Source: an uncultured Chitinophagaceae bacterium
GTDB taxonomy: Bacteria; Bacteroidota; Bacteroidia; Chitinophagales; Chitinophagaceae
Assembly: GCA_937907395.1 (NCBI GenBank)
Contig: CALCII010000010.1
Coordinates: forward strand, 62,001-126,000
Length of the DNA: 64,000 nt
Direction of reading: 5' to 3'
Position numbers and translations under genes: made by a program. The notes below the pieces were generated by a model. That model saw only the letters and a program-made list of their open reading frames with translations, did not search any database and was not told the origin of the DNA. Positions 18,801 through 30,300 of the stretch are shown one piece after another; positions within the stretch are counted from its first letter, which is position 1, and each line of letters starts with the position of its first letter.

Positions 18801-20520
18801 GAACTGGTCGGCTGAAGTTGCTCCTAATGCAACACATGATGTGCTGATTAACAGCGGTACACCTAACATGAATGTCAATTATACATTGCCTTCCGGAAAG
18901 TCTTTAACCATTAGTGGTTCAGGATCACTTTCTATCTATGCTGGTGTAAGATTTACAATAGCAGGTAATGCTGATTTTGGAGGTAAAAATGTTGTGCTGC
19001 GTTCCAATGCATCCGGAACAGCCAGTTTGGGTCAGATCACTGGTAGCCTCACTGGAGCTACCAATGTAACGGTTCAACGTTATATACCTGGTGCACGTAA
19101 ATGGAGAGGTATTTCTTTGCCATTGAAATCATCTCTGGCTGGAAACAGTATTCAGGCCAACTGGCAAAATGGTGGTGGAGTTGATACTCCCGGAGAAGGG
19201 GTATTATTATGGAATCCAACCGGTACCGGAGGATATGCCCTCAACGGTAATTCCGGGGCCAACACAAATATCCGTGGTTTCAGTGGCGGTGCTTATACCA
19301 TTCCTGCTACTACTACCGGTGCAAATCTGTTTGATGGTACCAAACCCATTCCATACCTGGTGTTTATTACTGACTATTATAAGAGTGGTAACAATGTGGG
19401 TAATATGGCCAGCGGTTCTGCAGCAACCACACTCAGTGCTACAGGTTCGTTGATTACCACCAGCTACAATTCAGGTACATTGGGTGCCGGTTTCCACATG
19501 CTGCCCAATCCTTATCCTTCAGCTATTGATTTCTCAACGATGTCAAAATCTGGAATCAATAATCAGTTCTGGACCTGGGATCCCAAATTAATCGGGTTCA
19601 GTGGATATGGTGGTTACCAAACCACATCCGCAGGTGTAACTGCCCCTGGTGGTGGAAGTTATGGTGGAAGTTCTACTATTATTCCAAGCGGTTCTGCTTT
19701 CTGGGTATATTCTCCTGCCGGTGGAGGTTCAGTTACAATTGCTGAAACGGATAAATCAAGCGGCGACTTCTCAATATATGGACGTTTAAATGGAGGTTCA
19801 ACAGAACTGTTACGTGTGAATCTGACAAATCCTGAAGGTGATCAGTTATATGATGGTGTTGCAGCTGCCTATACCAATTCTTCTTCAGTAGAACTGGATC
19901 CTACCGATGCCTTTAAATTTGGTGTTGGGGTCGAAAATATCTCTATACGCAGGTTCAGTAAGGATTTTGCAATTGAATTCCGTCCATTAATTGACAAAGG
20001 AGACACTATCTTCCTGAAATTACATGGAATGCAACAAAAGCAATACCAGTTGAATATTATTGGCGAACGCTTTGATGCAGCCAGCAACCTCACTGCAGTA
20101 TTACAGGATCTGTTCCTTGGTACAGAAACACCGATCAATATTTATGGCAATCAGTCTGTAAACTTTAGTGTTACAAATGATGCGGCCAGTTCTGGTGACA
20201 GGTTCAGGATTGTCTTCCGTCAATCTGCAGTTACGCCTGTAACGGACCTGAATTCGAAGAAAGGTGTTTCTTTGTATCCAAACCCTGTAGTAAAAGGAGA
20301 GGATGCACAAATTCAATTCCGTAATATGCAGGCAGGTAAATACACAGTTGTGATTTATTCTGTTGCTGGGGCAAAATTGACAGAGTTCGTGGTTGCCCAC
20401 GGTGGCGGCACTGCTGTGCAGAAGCTTGGTATTTCCAAAAAACTACCAGCCGGTAGTTATTTTGCCGAGATTTCAGGAGAAAATGGAGTTAAAGAAAAAA
20501 TTAAATTGATAATTCAATAA
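15847..20520 (+). CDS. Giant T9SS surface protein with an InlB-type repeat
   Basis: This 1557-residue secreted protein has an N-terminal hydrophobic signal region (residues ~20-48, ending in SALANG). Next comes a Cys-containing beta domain and one Listeria-Bacteroides repeat (TVTFNANGGTGSMSNQQVTY to LYAQW, residues ~218-280). Several PKD/Ig-like domains of ~80-90 residues follow, including two close copies with SYTW(T/S)..GW. Then come a lectin-like beta region, the shared RYIPGARKWR module (nt ~19072) and a final T9SS type A sorting domain (YPNPVVKGED to KLIIQ). The last ~470 residues closely resemble those of the protein at 21332, so the two are paralogues at the C-terminus. An adhesive or matrix role is likely; the ligand is unknown. 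Confidence 0.9.
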   Translation: MGNSTLVFRKLFQKQFFPVKKNVLSLISTSVLTLILSITSFSSALANGAADGDIGIVIQVNGGAKTFYKVYSNWSYGACSGYNSGTASSFSGVNLGNVNSLVLNGMFITGWTDNSDFVTGRIEYRIYQGTDPGTGTQTFDVGGYGSSCGPASNVVCSSGNNRFVGMDNQSVNLITGLAPGTYTIKIIPYGQMRYNCGSFNQVNRTAITATFTVNPTVTFNANGGTGSMSNQQVTYNTATQLTANAFTRSGFTFNSWNTVAGGGGTSYANQANVTLTANTTLYAQWTAVPTPTITTSGTLSNFGSVCTSTNSSEQTFTVSADNLTANVTVTAPTGFQVSTTSGSGFGSSVSLTRTGGDLVGEPVTVYVRFSPTGTGAASNNITCASTGATTQNVAVAGTGIATPNPPGTITGNNNPCAAATGLTYSIVAVSGASSYTWTVPTGWSITAGQGSNSITVTAGAFGQNGNVTVTASNTCGTSSAATLAVTVNAAPATPGGISGSTTVCPTSANTYSITAVSGATSYTWSLPSGWTGTSTTNSISATSGVTGGTVSVTANNTCGSSSAQTLSVTVSSSVGGTATPGSASVCLGGTTSITLTGNTGTIQWQRSTDNTVWRNITGATSATYNTAPQNVTTYYRAVVTSGSCASANSSTATVTISDVNSSTAGAATYNSGWSNTQNDATTGFGAWALSTTSGSAGFFTGATTDNDAGTPSLPNSNTSGRGWGMFANSSATASAVRTVSGTLSVGQSISFSIDNGSVQTGGTIGMGLQNASGNNLAEIYFVGGDAAYKLNDGTGITVTSINFSRGGLEVTYTRTAATTYTIKIVRKEDGATATYTGRSFLNPAGGQVPAQIRFFNFNAGSGTDYNLYVNSLSITNPVITTQPSTGTQTLNLGANGTALSVVASGSGLSYQWYRNTTNSNSGGTAVGTNSASHTPNETTAGTYYYYVTVTGSCASAISNPSGAITVNNTNVWIGGFSGNDWNFGQNWSAEVAPNATHDVLINSGTPNMNVNYTLPSGKSLTISGSGSLSIYAGVRFTIAGNADFGGKNVVLRSNASGTASLGQITGSLTGATNVTVQRYIPGARKWRGISLPLKSSLAGNSIQANWQNGGGVDTPGEGVLLWNPTGTGGYALNGNSGANTNIRGFSGGAYTIPATTTGANLFDGTKPIPYLVFITDYYKSGNNVGNMASGSAATTLSATGSLITTSYNSGTLGAGFHMLPNPYPSAIDFSTMSKSGINNQFWTWDPKLIGFSGYGGYQTTSAGVTAPGGGSYGGSSTIIPSGSAFWVYSPAGGGSVTIAETDKSSGDFSIYGRLNGGSTELLRVNLTNPEGDQLYDGVAAAYTNSSSVELDPTDAFKFGVGVENISIRRFSKDFAIEFRPLIDKGDTIFLKLHGMQQKQYQLNIIGERFDAASNLTAVLQDLFLGTETPINIYGNQSVNFSVTNDAASSGDRFRIVFRQSAVTPVTDLNSKKGVSLYPNPVVKGEDAQIQFRNMQAGKYTVVIYSVAGAKLTEFVVAHGGGTAVQKLGISKKLPAGSYFAEISGENGVKEKIKLIIQ

Positions 20521-20537
20521 AATTAATCAGGTTCCCT

Positions 20538-20545
20538 TATCTTTG
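20538..20545 (+). promoter_or_regulatory. TAnnTTTG -7 box before the second PID-CTERM-like gene
   Basis: TATCTTTG matches the -7 consensus and lies 47 bases before the ATG at 20593, suggesting the mini-gene can be transcribed apart from the giant gene. No well-spaced TTG was found upstream. Confidence 0.45.
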
Positions 20546-20592
20546 GGCGATACAGTATCGTCTAAGAAAGACCAAACCCGAATTTTGAACGT

Positions 20593-20814
20593 ATGAAGCA
20601 AACAGTCATTTTAAAACGAATGTTATTCGTATTTGCCTTTTGTTTGGCAACTGTATTTGTTAAAGCACAAGGTGACCCTGGTGATCCATTTGGTGGTGAT
20701 CCTGGTGGCACTCCTAGTACTGCAGTTCCTTTAGATGGCGGGCTGAGCCTGTTATTGGGAGCTGGTGTAGCTTATGGAGTTAAAAAGGGTTTTGATTCCA
20801 GGAAAAGAAAATAA
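20593..20814 (+). CDS. Short secreted protein with PID-CTERM-like sorting tail (second copy)
   Basis: This 73-residue protein has a signal peptide ending near FVKAQ, a mature stretch of about 20 residues dominated by GDP and GGDP units, and a C-terminal tail made of PLDGG, a small-residue hydrophobic helix (LSLLLGAGVAYGV) and a basic end (KKGFDSRKRK). It aligns with the protein at 6160 over the whole tail (VPLDGG, then GAGV.YGVKK). The tail fits an exosortase-type recognition, membrane and stop signal. Both copies follow a giant T9SS protein gene; here the gap is 72 bp. An intrinsic terminator ends the transcript. The function of the tiny mature peptide is unknown. Confidence 0.78.
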   Translation: MKQTVILKRMLFVFAFCLATVFVKAQGDPGDPFGGDPGGTPSTAVPLDGGLSLLLGAGVAYGVKKGFDSRKRK

Positions 20815-20834
20815 TCAATACGATTTAAAATACA

Positions 20835-20861
20835 AATGCCCCTTTATGGGGCATTTTTTTT
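20835..20861 (+). terminator. Intrinsic terminator after the second PID-CTERM-like gene
   Basis: A perfect AATGCCCC / GGGGCATT stem with a 5-base loop is followed by a run of T residues. Confidence 0.9.
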
Positions 20862-21331
20862 GCCCAGTGATGAACCGAATTTCAACAAAGGCTTAATTTT
20901 CAATACTGTAGGCCTTCCCGATACATATAAACTATTAAAAGCAGCACACTTTTCGTTCTAGAGATAATTGAAAAAACTTTAGGAAATCTGAATTTTGTTT
21001 TTACCTTTGTTAGAATAATCCTACTTATGAAACCCAAAATCTGCATTTATCCAATTGAGAGGGCAATTTTAAATCCCTTTAACCTATTACCTGTAAGAAT
21101 CAATCGTCAGGCTCCAACAGAGTCATTCTAATTGTTGAGAATCTCCAATTCTTCTGAAATGCATAGATTGATTTAAAATCAGTATCTACAGTAGTTCCCA
21201 TATTTTATTTGCTAATAAACCTTAACCAGATGAAAATACGCCTGAAATACGCATGTAAAGTCCCTTATTTACTCTGCAAGACCGTAAAGAAAACTGAACT
21301 TTTATCGTCACAAGACCCTAATCCGAAGAAG
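20862..21331 (+). other. Long AT-rich upstream region of the 11-kb adhesin gene
   Basis: This 470-bp gap holds a TACCTTTG -7-like box at 21002-21009. If used, it would give a 5' leader of about 315 nt before the adhesin ATG at 21332. A 34-codon open frame (21027-21131, starting MKPKICIYPIERA) begins about 18 bases after the box. It has no recognisable family and could be chance. No strong hairpin was seen. Confidence 0.35.
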
Positions 21332-24300
21332 ATGAAAACTCTTATCAACAGATTTTTACTCATTGCTTTTTTTAGCATTGCTGCAATAGCTGCACAATCT
21401 CAAACAAATACCTGGGATGGATCGTCCAGCAATAACTGGAATACAGCAGCAAACTGGTCGTTAAACGTGGTTCCTACCAGTGCACATGATGTTGTGATTC
21501 CTGATAATTTTAATGTGACCGTTAATACAGCAGCTGTTTGTAAGTCTTTTACAATTAACGGGGGGGGGAATTCCAATACAGTAACCATCAGTGCAGGGCA
21601 ATCTTTGACTGTAACTGGTGCTGTAACCATTGGTGCGGGAACCGGTAGTGGTGATAATAAAACATTAGCAGTGGGCAGCAGTTCCCTTTCCTGTGCATCA
21701 GTTACTATTTCAGCAACTGGTAATGCAAACAGAACATCTGCAATAACTCTTTCAACCGGAACAATTACTGTGACCGGTAACATTACATTAGGGGATGCAA
21801 ATGATGATATTACTTTTTCAGGTGCAGGTCTTTTAAAAGTCGGTGGAAACATGAGTGGCGGTACATTCACCGCTTCAACTGGTACAGTTGAATACTATGG
21901 GAACGGATCAGGAGGAACATCTTCCAATCAAACAATAGCAGCTTATGCTTATAACAATCTTACTGTTTCCGGAAATGGCACTAAAACTTTAAGTGGTAAT
22001 ACCACAGTAGGTGCAACAGTAACAATTGATGCCGGCGTTACACTTGGCTTAAGTACGTATACTTTAGGTTCTCCCACAAGCCTGGTAATGGAAACAGGTG
22101 GAACATCAGGTTCAGCAATCAGTGGATCCGGAACACTTACTTTGGGTGGTAATGTTACAGTGAATAACGCAGGCACTGGAAACGGTGCAACAATCAGTGC
22201 CCCATTAGCATTAGGATCGACCAGAACCTTTACTGTTGCTAATGATGGAACCACAGCTGTTGATCTTACAATCAGCAGTATAATCAGTGGATCTGCAGGT
22301 ATTACGAAAGATGGTGCAGGTACAATGGATCTCTCTGCTGCAAACACATATACCGGAAACACAATTATTACTTTAGGTATTTTAAGAGCGTCTAGTAATG
22401 TAATTGCATCAACCAATGGAGCATTTGGTAACAGTGCCAGTGCCAATGGAAACATTAGTTTGAATGGGGGGACCCTTCAGTCAAATACAGCCACTTTCAG
22501 TAAAACAATTACAGTTACTACTACCAATTCCGGTTTGGATGCATTTGGAGCATCACGTACAATCAGCGGAACGATTAACCGTAATGTGGCTGGTACTGCC
22601 AATTTAAACATAGGTGGAATAACCAGTGCCAATGCAGAGGGGCAGGACCTTACACTCAGTGGCACTATCAGTAATTCAACCGGCACACTTAATATTACTA
22701 AAGTTGGTACAAGTACGGTAACTGTTTCGGGATCGAACTCATTTTCAGGAACCACAATTATCAGCGGTGGTACTTTGATTGCAGGCAATAATGTGCCTTC
22801 GGGAAGTAATGGTGCTTTGGGGAATGCTGCTTCTGCTATTACACTTGGCGACGCCGCAACTACAACAAATAATTACAGTCCTTCTTTTCTTATTGGTGGG
22901 GCGTTTACTGTAGCAAGAAGCATTACAGTTGCCAACCAGGGAACTTCCGGCGTTTATTCTATTGGTGGAAACAGTTCTAATACAAGTGTTTTCAGTGGTA
23001 CTATTACATTAAATGAACCTCTCACAATTTCACAAACAACAGGTGGTACAGTGCAGTTATCCGGTACTGTTACTGCTAACTCAAATAAACTGACCAAAGC
23101 AGGCGCTGGTACATTTCAACGAACCACGGCTACATTAACATTAACCGGTGATTTTGAAATAGCGGCCGGTACTTATGATGCAAATGCAAGAGCAACTACT
23201 GTAACAGGTGTAACAACAGTGAGTGGTGGAACTTACACTGCAGGATCAGCAGCACAAACATTCAATGGAGGCATTGAAGTTTCAGGCGGCACATATAATG
23301 GTTTGTCGGGTACCGCCGGCAACACAAGCGCAACATCGGTAACCATTTCCAGTGGTACGTTTTCGGCTCCCGGAAGCACAGGAACTTTTACGGTTTCCGA
23401 TAACTGGAACAGAAGTGGAGGAACGTTTACACATAACAACGGAACTGTTTCTTTTAATGGAACCAACCAGTCTGTTTCAGGTAATACTACATTTTTCAAT
23501 TTTTCAAAAACTGTAGCTTCTGCTGCTACACTTACATTTGCTTCAGGCAGTACTCAGGTTTTTTCGGGAACTCTTACTTTAAGCGGAACTTCTGGTAACT
23601 TACTCACACTTGCACCAGGCACAGCTGGTGTTTTATGGACAATTAACCCATCTGCGTCAAGTGTTAACTATGTTTCAGTTTCGTATAGCACCAACAGCAA
23701 TGCTTCAGCTATAAATGCAGCCAACTCTTTCAACGGAGGTAACAATGTAAACTGGAGTTTTCCCGCAGGTACTCCCGTAAAACTGGCAATTACTCCCAAT
23801 ATAACTTCCCCCCAAACAGCAGGAGGTAATTTTAGCGTTACTGTACAGGCTCAGGATGTGAACGGAACCCCTGCGAACGTTACATCTGCTACTGGAATTT
23901 CATTATCGGCTTCAGGTACCGGTTCATTAAGCGGAAATACAGGTACAATTGCTAACGGAAGTAACAGTGTAACGCTTAGCGGCGTTTCTTATACAAAGGC
24001 CGAGACCGTTACATTTACAGCGGCACGTACATCCGGGATGTCGCTAACCACTTCAGCTGCCAGTAATTCTGTAGTGTTTAATGCAGGGGCATTGTCTGGT
24101 TTTGTAGTGGAAGCCGCTGGAGGAGGAAATATCGGAACACAATCAGCTAATAATTCCTTTGCTGTCCGTATTACAGCTGTTGACAATAACGGAAATACCG
24201 TAACCTCATTTAACGGGGCAGGTAATACTGTTACGTTTAGTTCAGCAGGAGTCATTACAGCGGGAACAGTATCAACCGCTTTTGCAAGTGGAGTACTGTC

Positions 24301-27300
24301 ATCACATAGTATTACAATTGGCGATGCAGGAACATTCACATTAACAGCTACACGAACCAGTGGTGGCGTTCAATCCGGTACCAGCAATTCTTTCACTGTT
24401 AACCCGGGAGCTAAAACTTCTACCGGAAGTACAGACTGGAACCTTGCAAGTACCTGGAGTCCATCAGGTGTGCCGAACGCAGGAGATGCAGTAGTGATCA
24501 GGGCAGGGGATATTGTTACTGTAAGTTCAAGCCCGACCTCCTCTGTGTATTCAATTACATTTGGTAATACTTCTTCATCAGTTTCGGGTTTGGTTTTCAG
24601 TAATAATGCTGTGCTCACTGTTGATGGTAGTATCACGCTTCAGAATGATGATAACACAAATATTTCAACTTCTTTGAGTGGGGCAGGCACTCTTAATTGT
24701 GCCACTCTAACTGTGGGCGGTACAACTACCACACTTTCTTCTGATCAAACCACTGTTTTCACTTCAGGTATCAGTAACCTGAACATTACCGGTAATCTCA
24801 GCATATTTGGTGAAGATGATGGTGCGGATGATAATGATGCTTCTTTTATACTTGTATCCGGAACCGTTACGGTGGGTGGAAGCATTTATACAGATGAAGA
24901 AAATGGATCTGCCTGTACTTTTAATATGAATTCAGGGGCCGAAACCGGCACTTTGATTCTTACAGGGGCAACGCCGTTTACAGATGCAGTTGGATCATTA
25001 TCCTTTGATGCATCAGGATCAGGTGCTACTGTTGTATACTCCGGCTCTTTGCAAACAGTGAGAGGAGTAGCGTACACCAATCTTACCTTAAGTGGCAGCG
25101 GAACAAAAACCACAACAGGAGTAACGGTAAATGGCACTCTCACTTTGGAAGGTACAGCTGTGGTTTCTGTGGCGCCAACTTATGGCACTTCTGCGTCATT
25201 AAGGTATAACAGTTCAACTGCAAGAAATGCAGGTGCAGAATGGATCAATACGTTTACAGCCACTGGTGGAGTTACTATTTCAAATACTGGTACTGTTTCT
25301 CTGAATGCAAACAAACAGTTGGGAAATAATACCAATGTGCCATTAACGATTGAAAACGGAGCGACTCTAAGTACTTCTGCAAGTAATTTTTCAATAACAT
25401 TTCATGGCGATTTCTCAAATTCCGGAACATTTACTGCTGGGAATTCAAATATTATACTTGCAGGTACAGTTTCTTCTCAGTCTATAGATGGATTAAGTAC
25501 TGGTGGTACTTTGTCTTTAACCAAAACTTCTGGTACTGCCACATTACAAGGAAACGTTAATGCTGCAGCATTAACTATTAATGGAAATGGAGGAACGCTT
25601 AACCTTGGCTCCGGTTATACGCATACAATCACCGGAACATGGACAAGAACAGCCGGTACTTTGAATGGAGGTTCGAGTACGCTTCGTCTGGGAGCAGGCT
25701 TTAGTGGTACTGGTGGTACTTTTGCATCTGGCACAGGAACAATTGACTGGAATGCAAACGGAAATCAAACAATAGCAGCTGTTACTTATTATAATCTTTC
25801 GCTCTCAGGAAGTGGAACAAAAACACTGACCGGGGTTTCATCTGTTTCAAATGACTTTACTTTAAATGGAACAGTTACTACTACAGCAGCCCTGGCATTA
25901 ACAGTTGGAGGAAATATTCAAATTGCATCTGGTGCTACATTTAACGCCGGAGCATTTACGCACAACATAGGTGGTGACTGGCAAAACAGCGGTACGTTTA
26001 ATGCAGGTACAAGTACTATCAACTTCAATGGAACAACTCATTCAATTACCGGAAGTTCTACATTTAATCAGTTATCACTTGCCAACAATGGAACTGTTAC
26101 ATTTGGTGCAGCGCAAACAGTAAATTCTTTGTTGTCCATTGCATCAGGTTCTCTTCTGAACCTGGGTACGTTCACATCAAGCGCCAATACTTTGTCGTTG
26201 AACGGAATTGAAAAAGCATCAGGTTCCTGGGGTAGTACTGCTTCTTCAGCTACTTTCAAAGACAATACTTTCTTTGCCGGCTCAGGTACAATCAATATTG
26301 CTTCCTGTACTTCAGGTTTGTGGACAGGTGCGCTCAGCAATGATTGGTTTAACGCTGGTAACTGGTGCGGAGGAGTTCCAACATCAAGTACAAATGTTAC
26401 CATCAGTGCCGATGGTATTCAACCACAGATCAACAGTTCAGGAGCAGTATGTAATAACCTTACTTTATCAACTGGTTCTGTATTAACACTTGGATCTGCC
26501 GGTTCAATCAGTGTTTTTGGAACATTTACCAATTCGGGGTCATTAAGTGCCAATTCTGCCAGCACTTTTAACTATGCAAAAACAAGTGGGACACAAAATA
26601 TAATTGCTGCCAATTATGGCGGACTTACACTGAGTGGAGGTGGAACAAAATCTTTCCCTGCCGGAACAATTGGTATTTCAGGTGCTTTTACACCTGGTAC
26701 TTTTACTTCAGCCAGCCAGGGTACAATAGAATTTAATGGCACAGGTTCACAAACAATACCTGCATTTGGATATTATAATCTTGTTTCAAGTAATACAGGA
26801 GCAAGAACACTCGCTTCTTCCGGCACAATCAGCATTACGGGATCTTTTACTCCCGGGTTGAACAGCTATACAGTTACCGGAAGCACTATCAGTTTTAATG
26901 GCGCAGTTCAAACTATTCCTTCATTTACTTATAATCATTTAAGACGGGATGGAACGGGTACGAATGTGGCCACTTTCTCCGGTAATTCAACAATTCAGGG
27001 CAATCTTACAATTGCTACAGGCGGTATCGCATTTAATAACAGTGCGGTAGTACAAACCATCACTGTAAATGGCAATTATGTTCAAAGCGGTTCAGCAACA
27101 GCAGACTTTGGTCCAACCGGAACCACTGCTTCCAGTATTCTTGAAGTAGCTGGAGACATTACTGTTTCAGGAACTGGTTCAATAACTACTACGGAGCTTG
27201 TACCCAATGGAACAATTGTTTTAAAAGGAACAAATGAACAAAATGTGGCTATTTCCATTACAGCTGCAAATATGTCCTATGTAAACTTTACTGTTAACAA

Positions 27301-30300
27301 TGGTGCCATTATGAAACTTGGAGCAGGTCTTGCTTTGAGTAAAGCAAATGGTTCTCAATATCGTGGAACCCTTTCAGTAAGTAATGGAGGAGCACTGAAT
27401 GCTTCAACTTATACCATCAGCGGCCAGGGTACTGGTTCACAAAATGCTATTCTTACATTGAATCCAGGAGCTTCTTTTATTACTGCCAATACAAATGGTG
27501 TAACAGGTACTGCAGCGTCTGTTAATACAACAAACCTGGATGCCGGGCTTAATACTGGTGCTGATTATACTTTCAATGGTACATCTGTACAGGTTACAAC
27601 TGGTCTTCCGGCAACAGTAAGGAATCTGATTATTCAAAATGCCGCCGGTGTTACATTGTCGGCTAATCTTACTATGAATGGTACTCTCACATTGGGATCT
27701 GGTACTTTCAATATTGTTGGGCGGACTTTTGTACTCCAGAATAGCGATATCCCTGTTGAGCGTGATGGCGTAACAACAACAGGTACACTTGCAACAAATA
27801 ATACAACTAATCTGCAATTTGGATCTGCAGGAAATAAAGGTGGTGTGTCATTTACATTGCCAAATAATATGTTTAGTTCAACTCCTGCTGCTATCGGTAC
27901 TTTGACGGTGAACAGAGACAACCCGATTTCACTCAGTAGTCAGGATATTACTATTGGTACTTCATTAGTACTTACATCCGGAACTTTGTCTGCAGGTAGT
28001 AATACCATTACTGTGGCAAACGGAGGAACAGTAAACAGGACCAGTGGACATGTTTCAGGCAACCTGAAGAAATTCATTTCAAATGGAACGAACCCCTCTG
28101 TAGTGTTTGAAGTAGGTGATTTAACGAACTATGCCCCTGTAACGATTAATATAACGGGTAATGTTACAGCATCTACAGGAAGCTTTACAATACGCAGTAC
28201 ACAAAATGATCACCCTACACTTGGTACTTCAGGTATTAACGAGTCTAAAAGTGTAAACCGATATTGGACTATTAATAATACTTCAGTGCCGGGTATGAGT
28301 ACCTATAATGCGGTGTTTAGTTATAACGGAACTGATAACGATCCTTCAACTAATGCTGCTAATTATGCAGTTAGAAAATACAATGGGTCATCCTGGTCAC
28401 TTACGACACTTTCAGGCACGCCTAGTTCCACGAGTGCAACTGTAACCGGATTGAACGGTACCGGATTAACTGAATTTGCTATTGGTGAAAGCACTGGTAC
28501 AATTACCGTTACCACTCAGCCGGTTGCCAGTTCTGTGTGTAACGGAAGCAATACCAGCTTTACTGCGGGATCAACATCCACACCAACACCATCTGTACAA
28601 TGGCAACGTGATAACAATTCGGGTTTCCAGAATATCGATGCAACTACGGATGGAGGTATTTATAGCGGGTTCAATACCACAACGCTTTCCGTAACCGGAG
28701 CAACCACAGCTCAAAATGGTTACCTCTACAGAGCTGTGTTTACAAATATTAACGGCTCAGCTGAGTCAGATGCTGCAGCACTTACTGTTACGGCATATGT
28801 TACTCCAGCAGTAAATATTGTTCTGTCAACCGGATCTAATCCTTCATGTGAAGGAAGTTCTGTAACAATTACTGCCAATGCTTCTAATGCAGGTGGCGGT
28901 GTAGTCACTTATCAGTTTCTTAAAAATGGTTCACCGGTACAAACCGGCACTAATAATCAACTCGTAACATCATCCTTCACCTCCGGTGATGAATTTAGTT
29001 GTACAATATCTGTGAGCGGTGGAATTTGTTTGAATACCACTAGTGCAAACTCTAACTTCATATCGTTATTCCGTAACCCGATTCTTACACCAACAGTATC
29101 TCTTACAGTTCCTGATGCTGTAGTTTGTGGTGGATCAACCGTTGAATTTACTGCAACAGCCGGCAATACAGGTGGTGGCACTGTTACGTATCAGTTTTTA
29201 AAGAATGGTTCAGAAGTTCAGTCTGGCAACAGTAACAAACTCATAACATCTGTACTGGCTGATGGCGATCAGATCAGTTGTGTTATTACTGTTGACAACG
29301 GAACCTGTCTGTCAACTCCTACAGCGACTTCAAATTCAATTACATTAACAGTTATTAATCCTAATATTACTCCAACTGTAAGTCTTGCTGCAAGCACTTC
29401 AACTACAGTTTGTGCTGGTTCAGCTGTTACATTTACAGCAACGGCAGGAAATACACAAGGTGGGTCGGTAACCTATACCTTTAAAGTTAACGGTGGGATC
29501 GTTCAGAGCGGATCAGGCAATACCTATACAATCAATTCCATTACGAACGGAACAAAAGTGATTTGTGAGATTGGAGTTGGTGGAGGAAGTTGTGTAACAA
29601 CAACTACTGCTTCAAATGAGATAACTATGAGTACTCTCCCGGGTATTACAGTATCACTTTCAAGAAACCCTGTTGGTGATATATGTTCCGGTTCTACTGT
29701 TACATTTACAGCAGCAGCGGGTAATTCTTTTGGAGGTACAGTTGCTTATACATTTAAAGTAAATGGAAGTAATGTACAGTCTGGAAATTCTGCAACGTAC
29801 AGTGCAAGCTCATTTTCAAATGGTGATATTGTTACCTGTGATGTGGTTTTAACGGGAGGTACTTGCGGTGGTTCTTCAGCCAGTTCAAATTCCATTATAC
29901 TGCCAGTAACATCAACGCTTACTCCGTCTGTAACACTGGCTGTAACTCCTGGTGCTACATTATGTCCGGGTGCAACTGCCACATTTACGGCAAGCAGCTC
30001 CAATGTAAGTGGTGGTTCAGTTTCCTATAACTTCAAAATAAATGGTGTTAGCGCTCAAACAGGTTCATCCAATTCATTTATAAGAAATAACCTGAGTAAT
30101 GGAGATGTTGTTTCCTGTACAATAACAGTAAACGGTCTTGCTTGCGGTACCCCCATTGCAAATTCAAACAATATAACCATGAATATTCCGGTATCAGGTT
30201 ATGTATGGACAGGAGCTGTAAGTAATGTTTGGGGAAATGCAAACAACTGGAATGTTGCCTGTGGTGCACCACCGGCAGGGTCTGATGTAATTATACCAAC

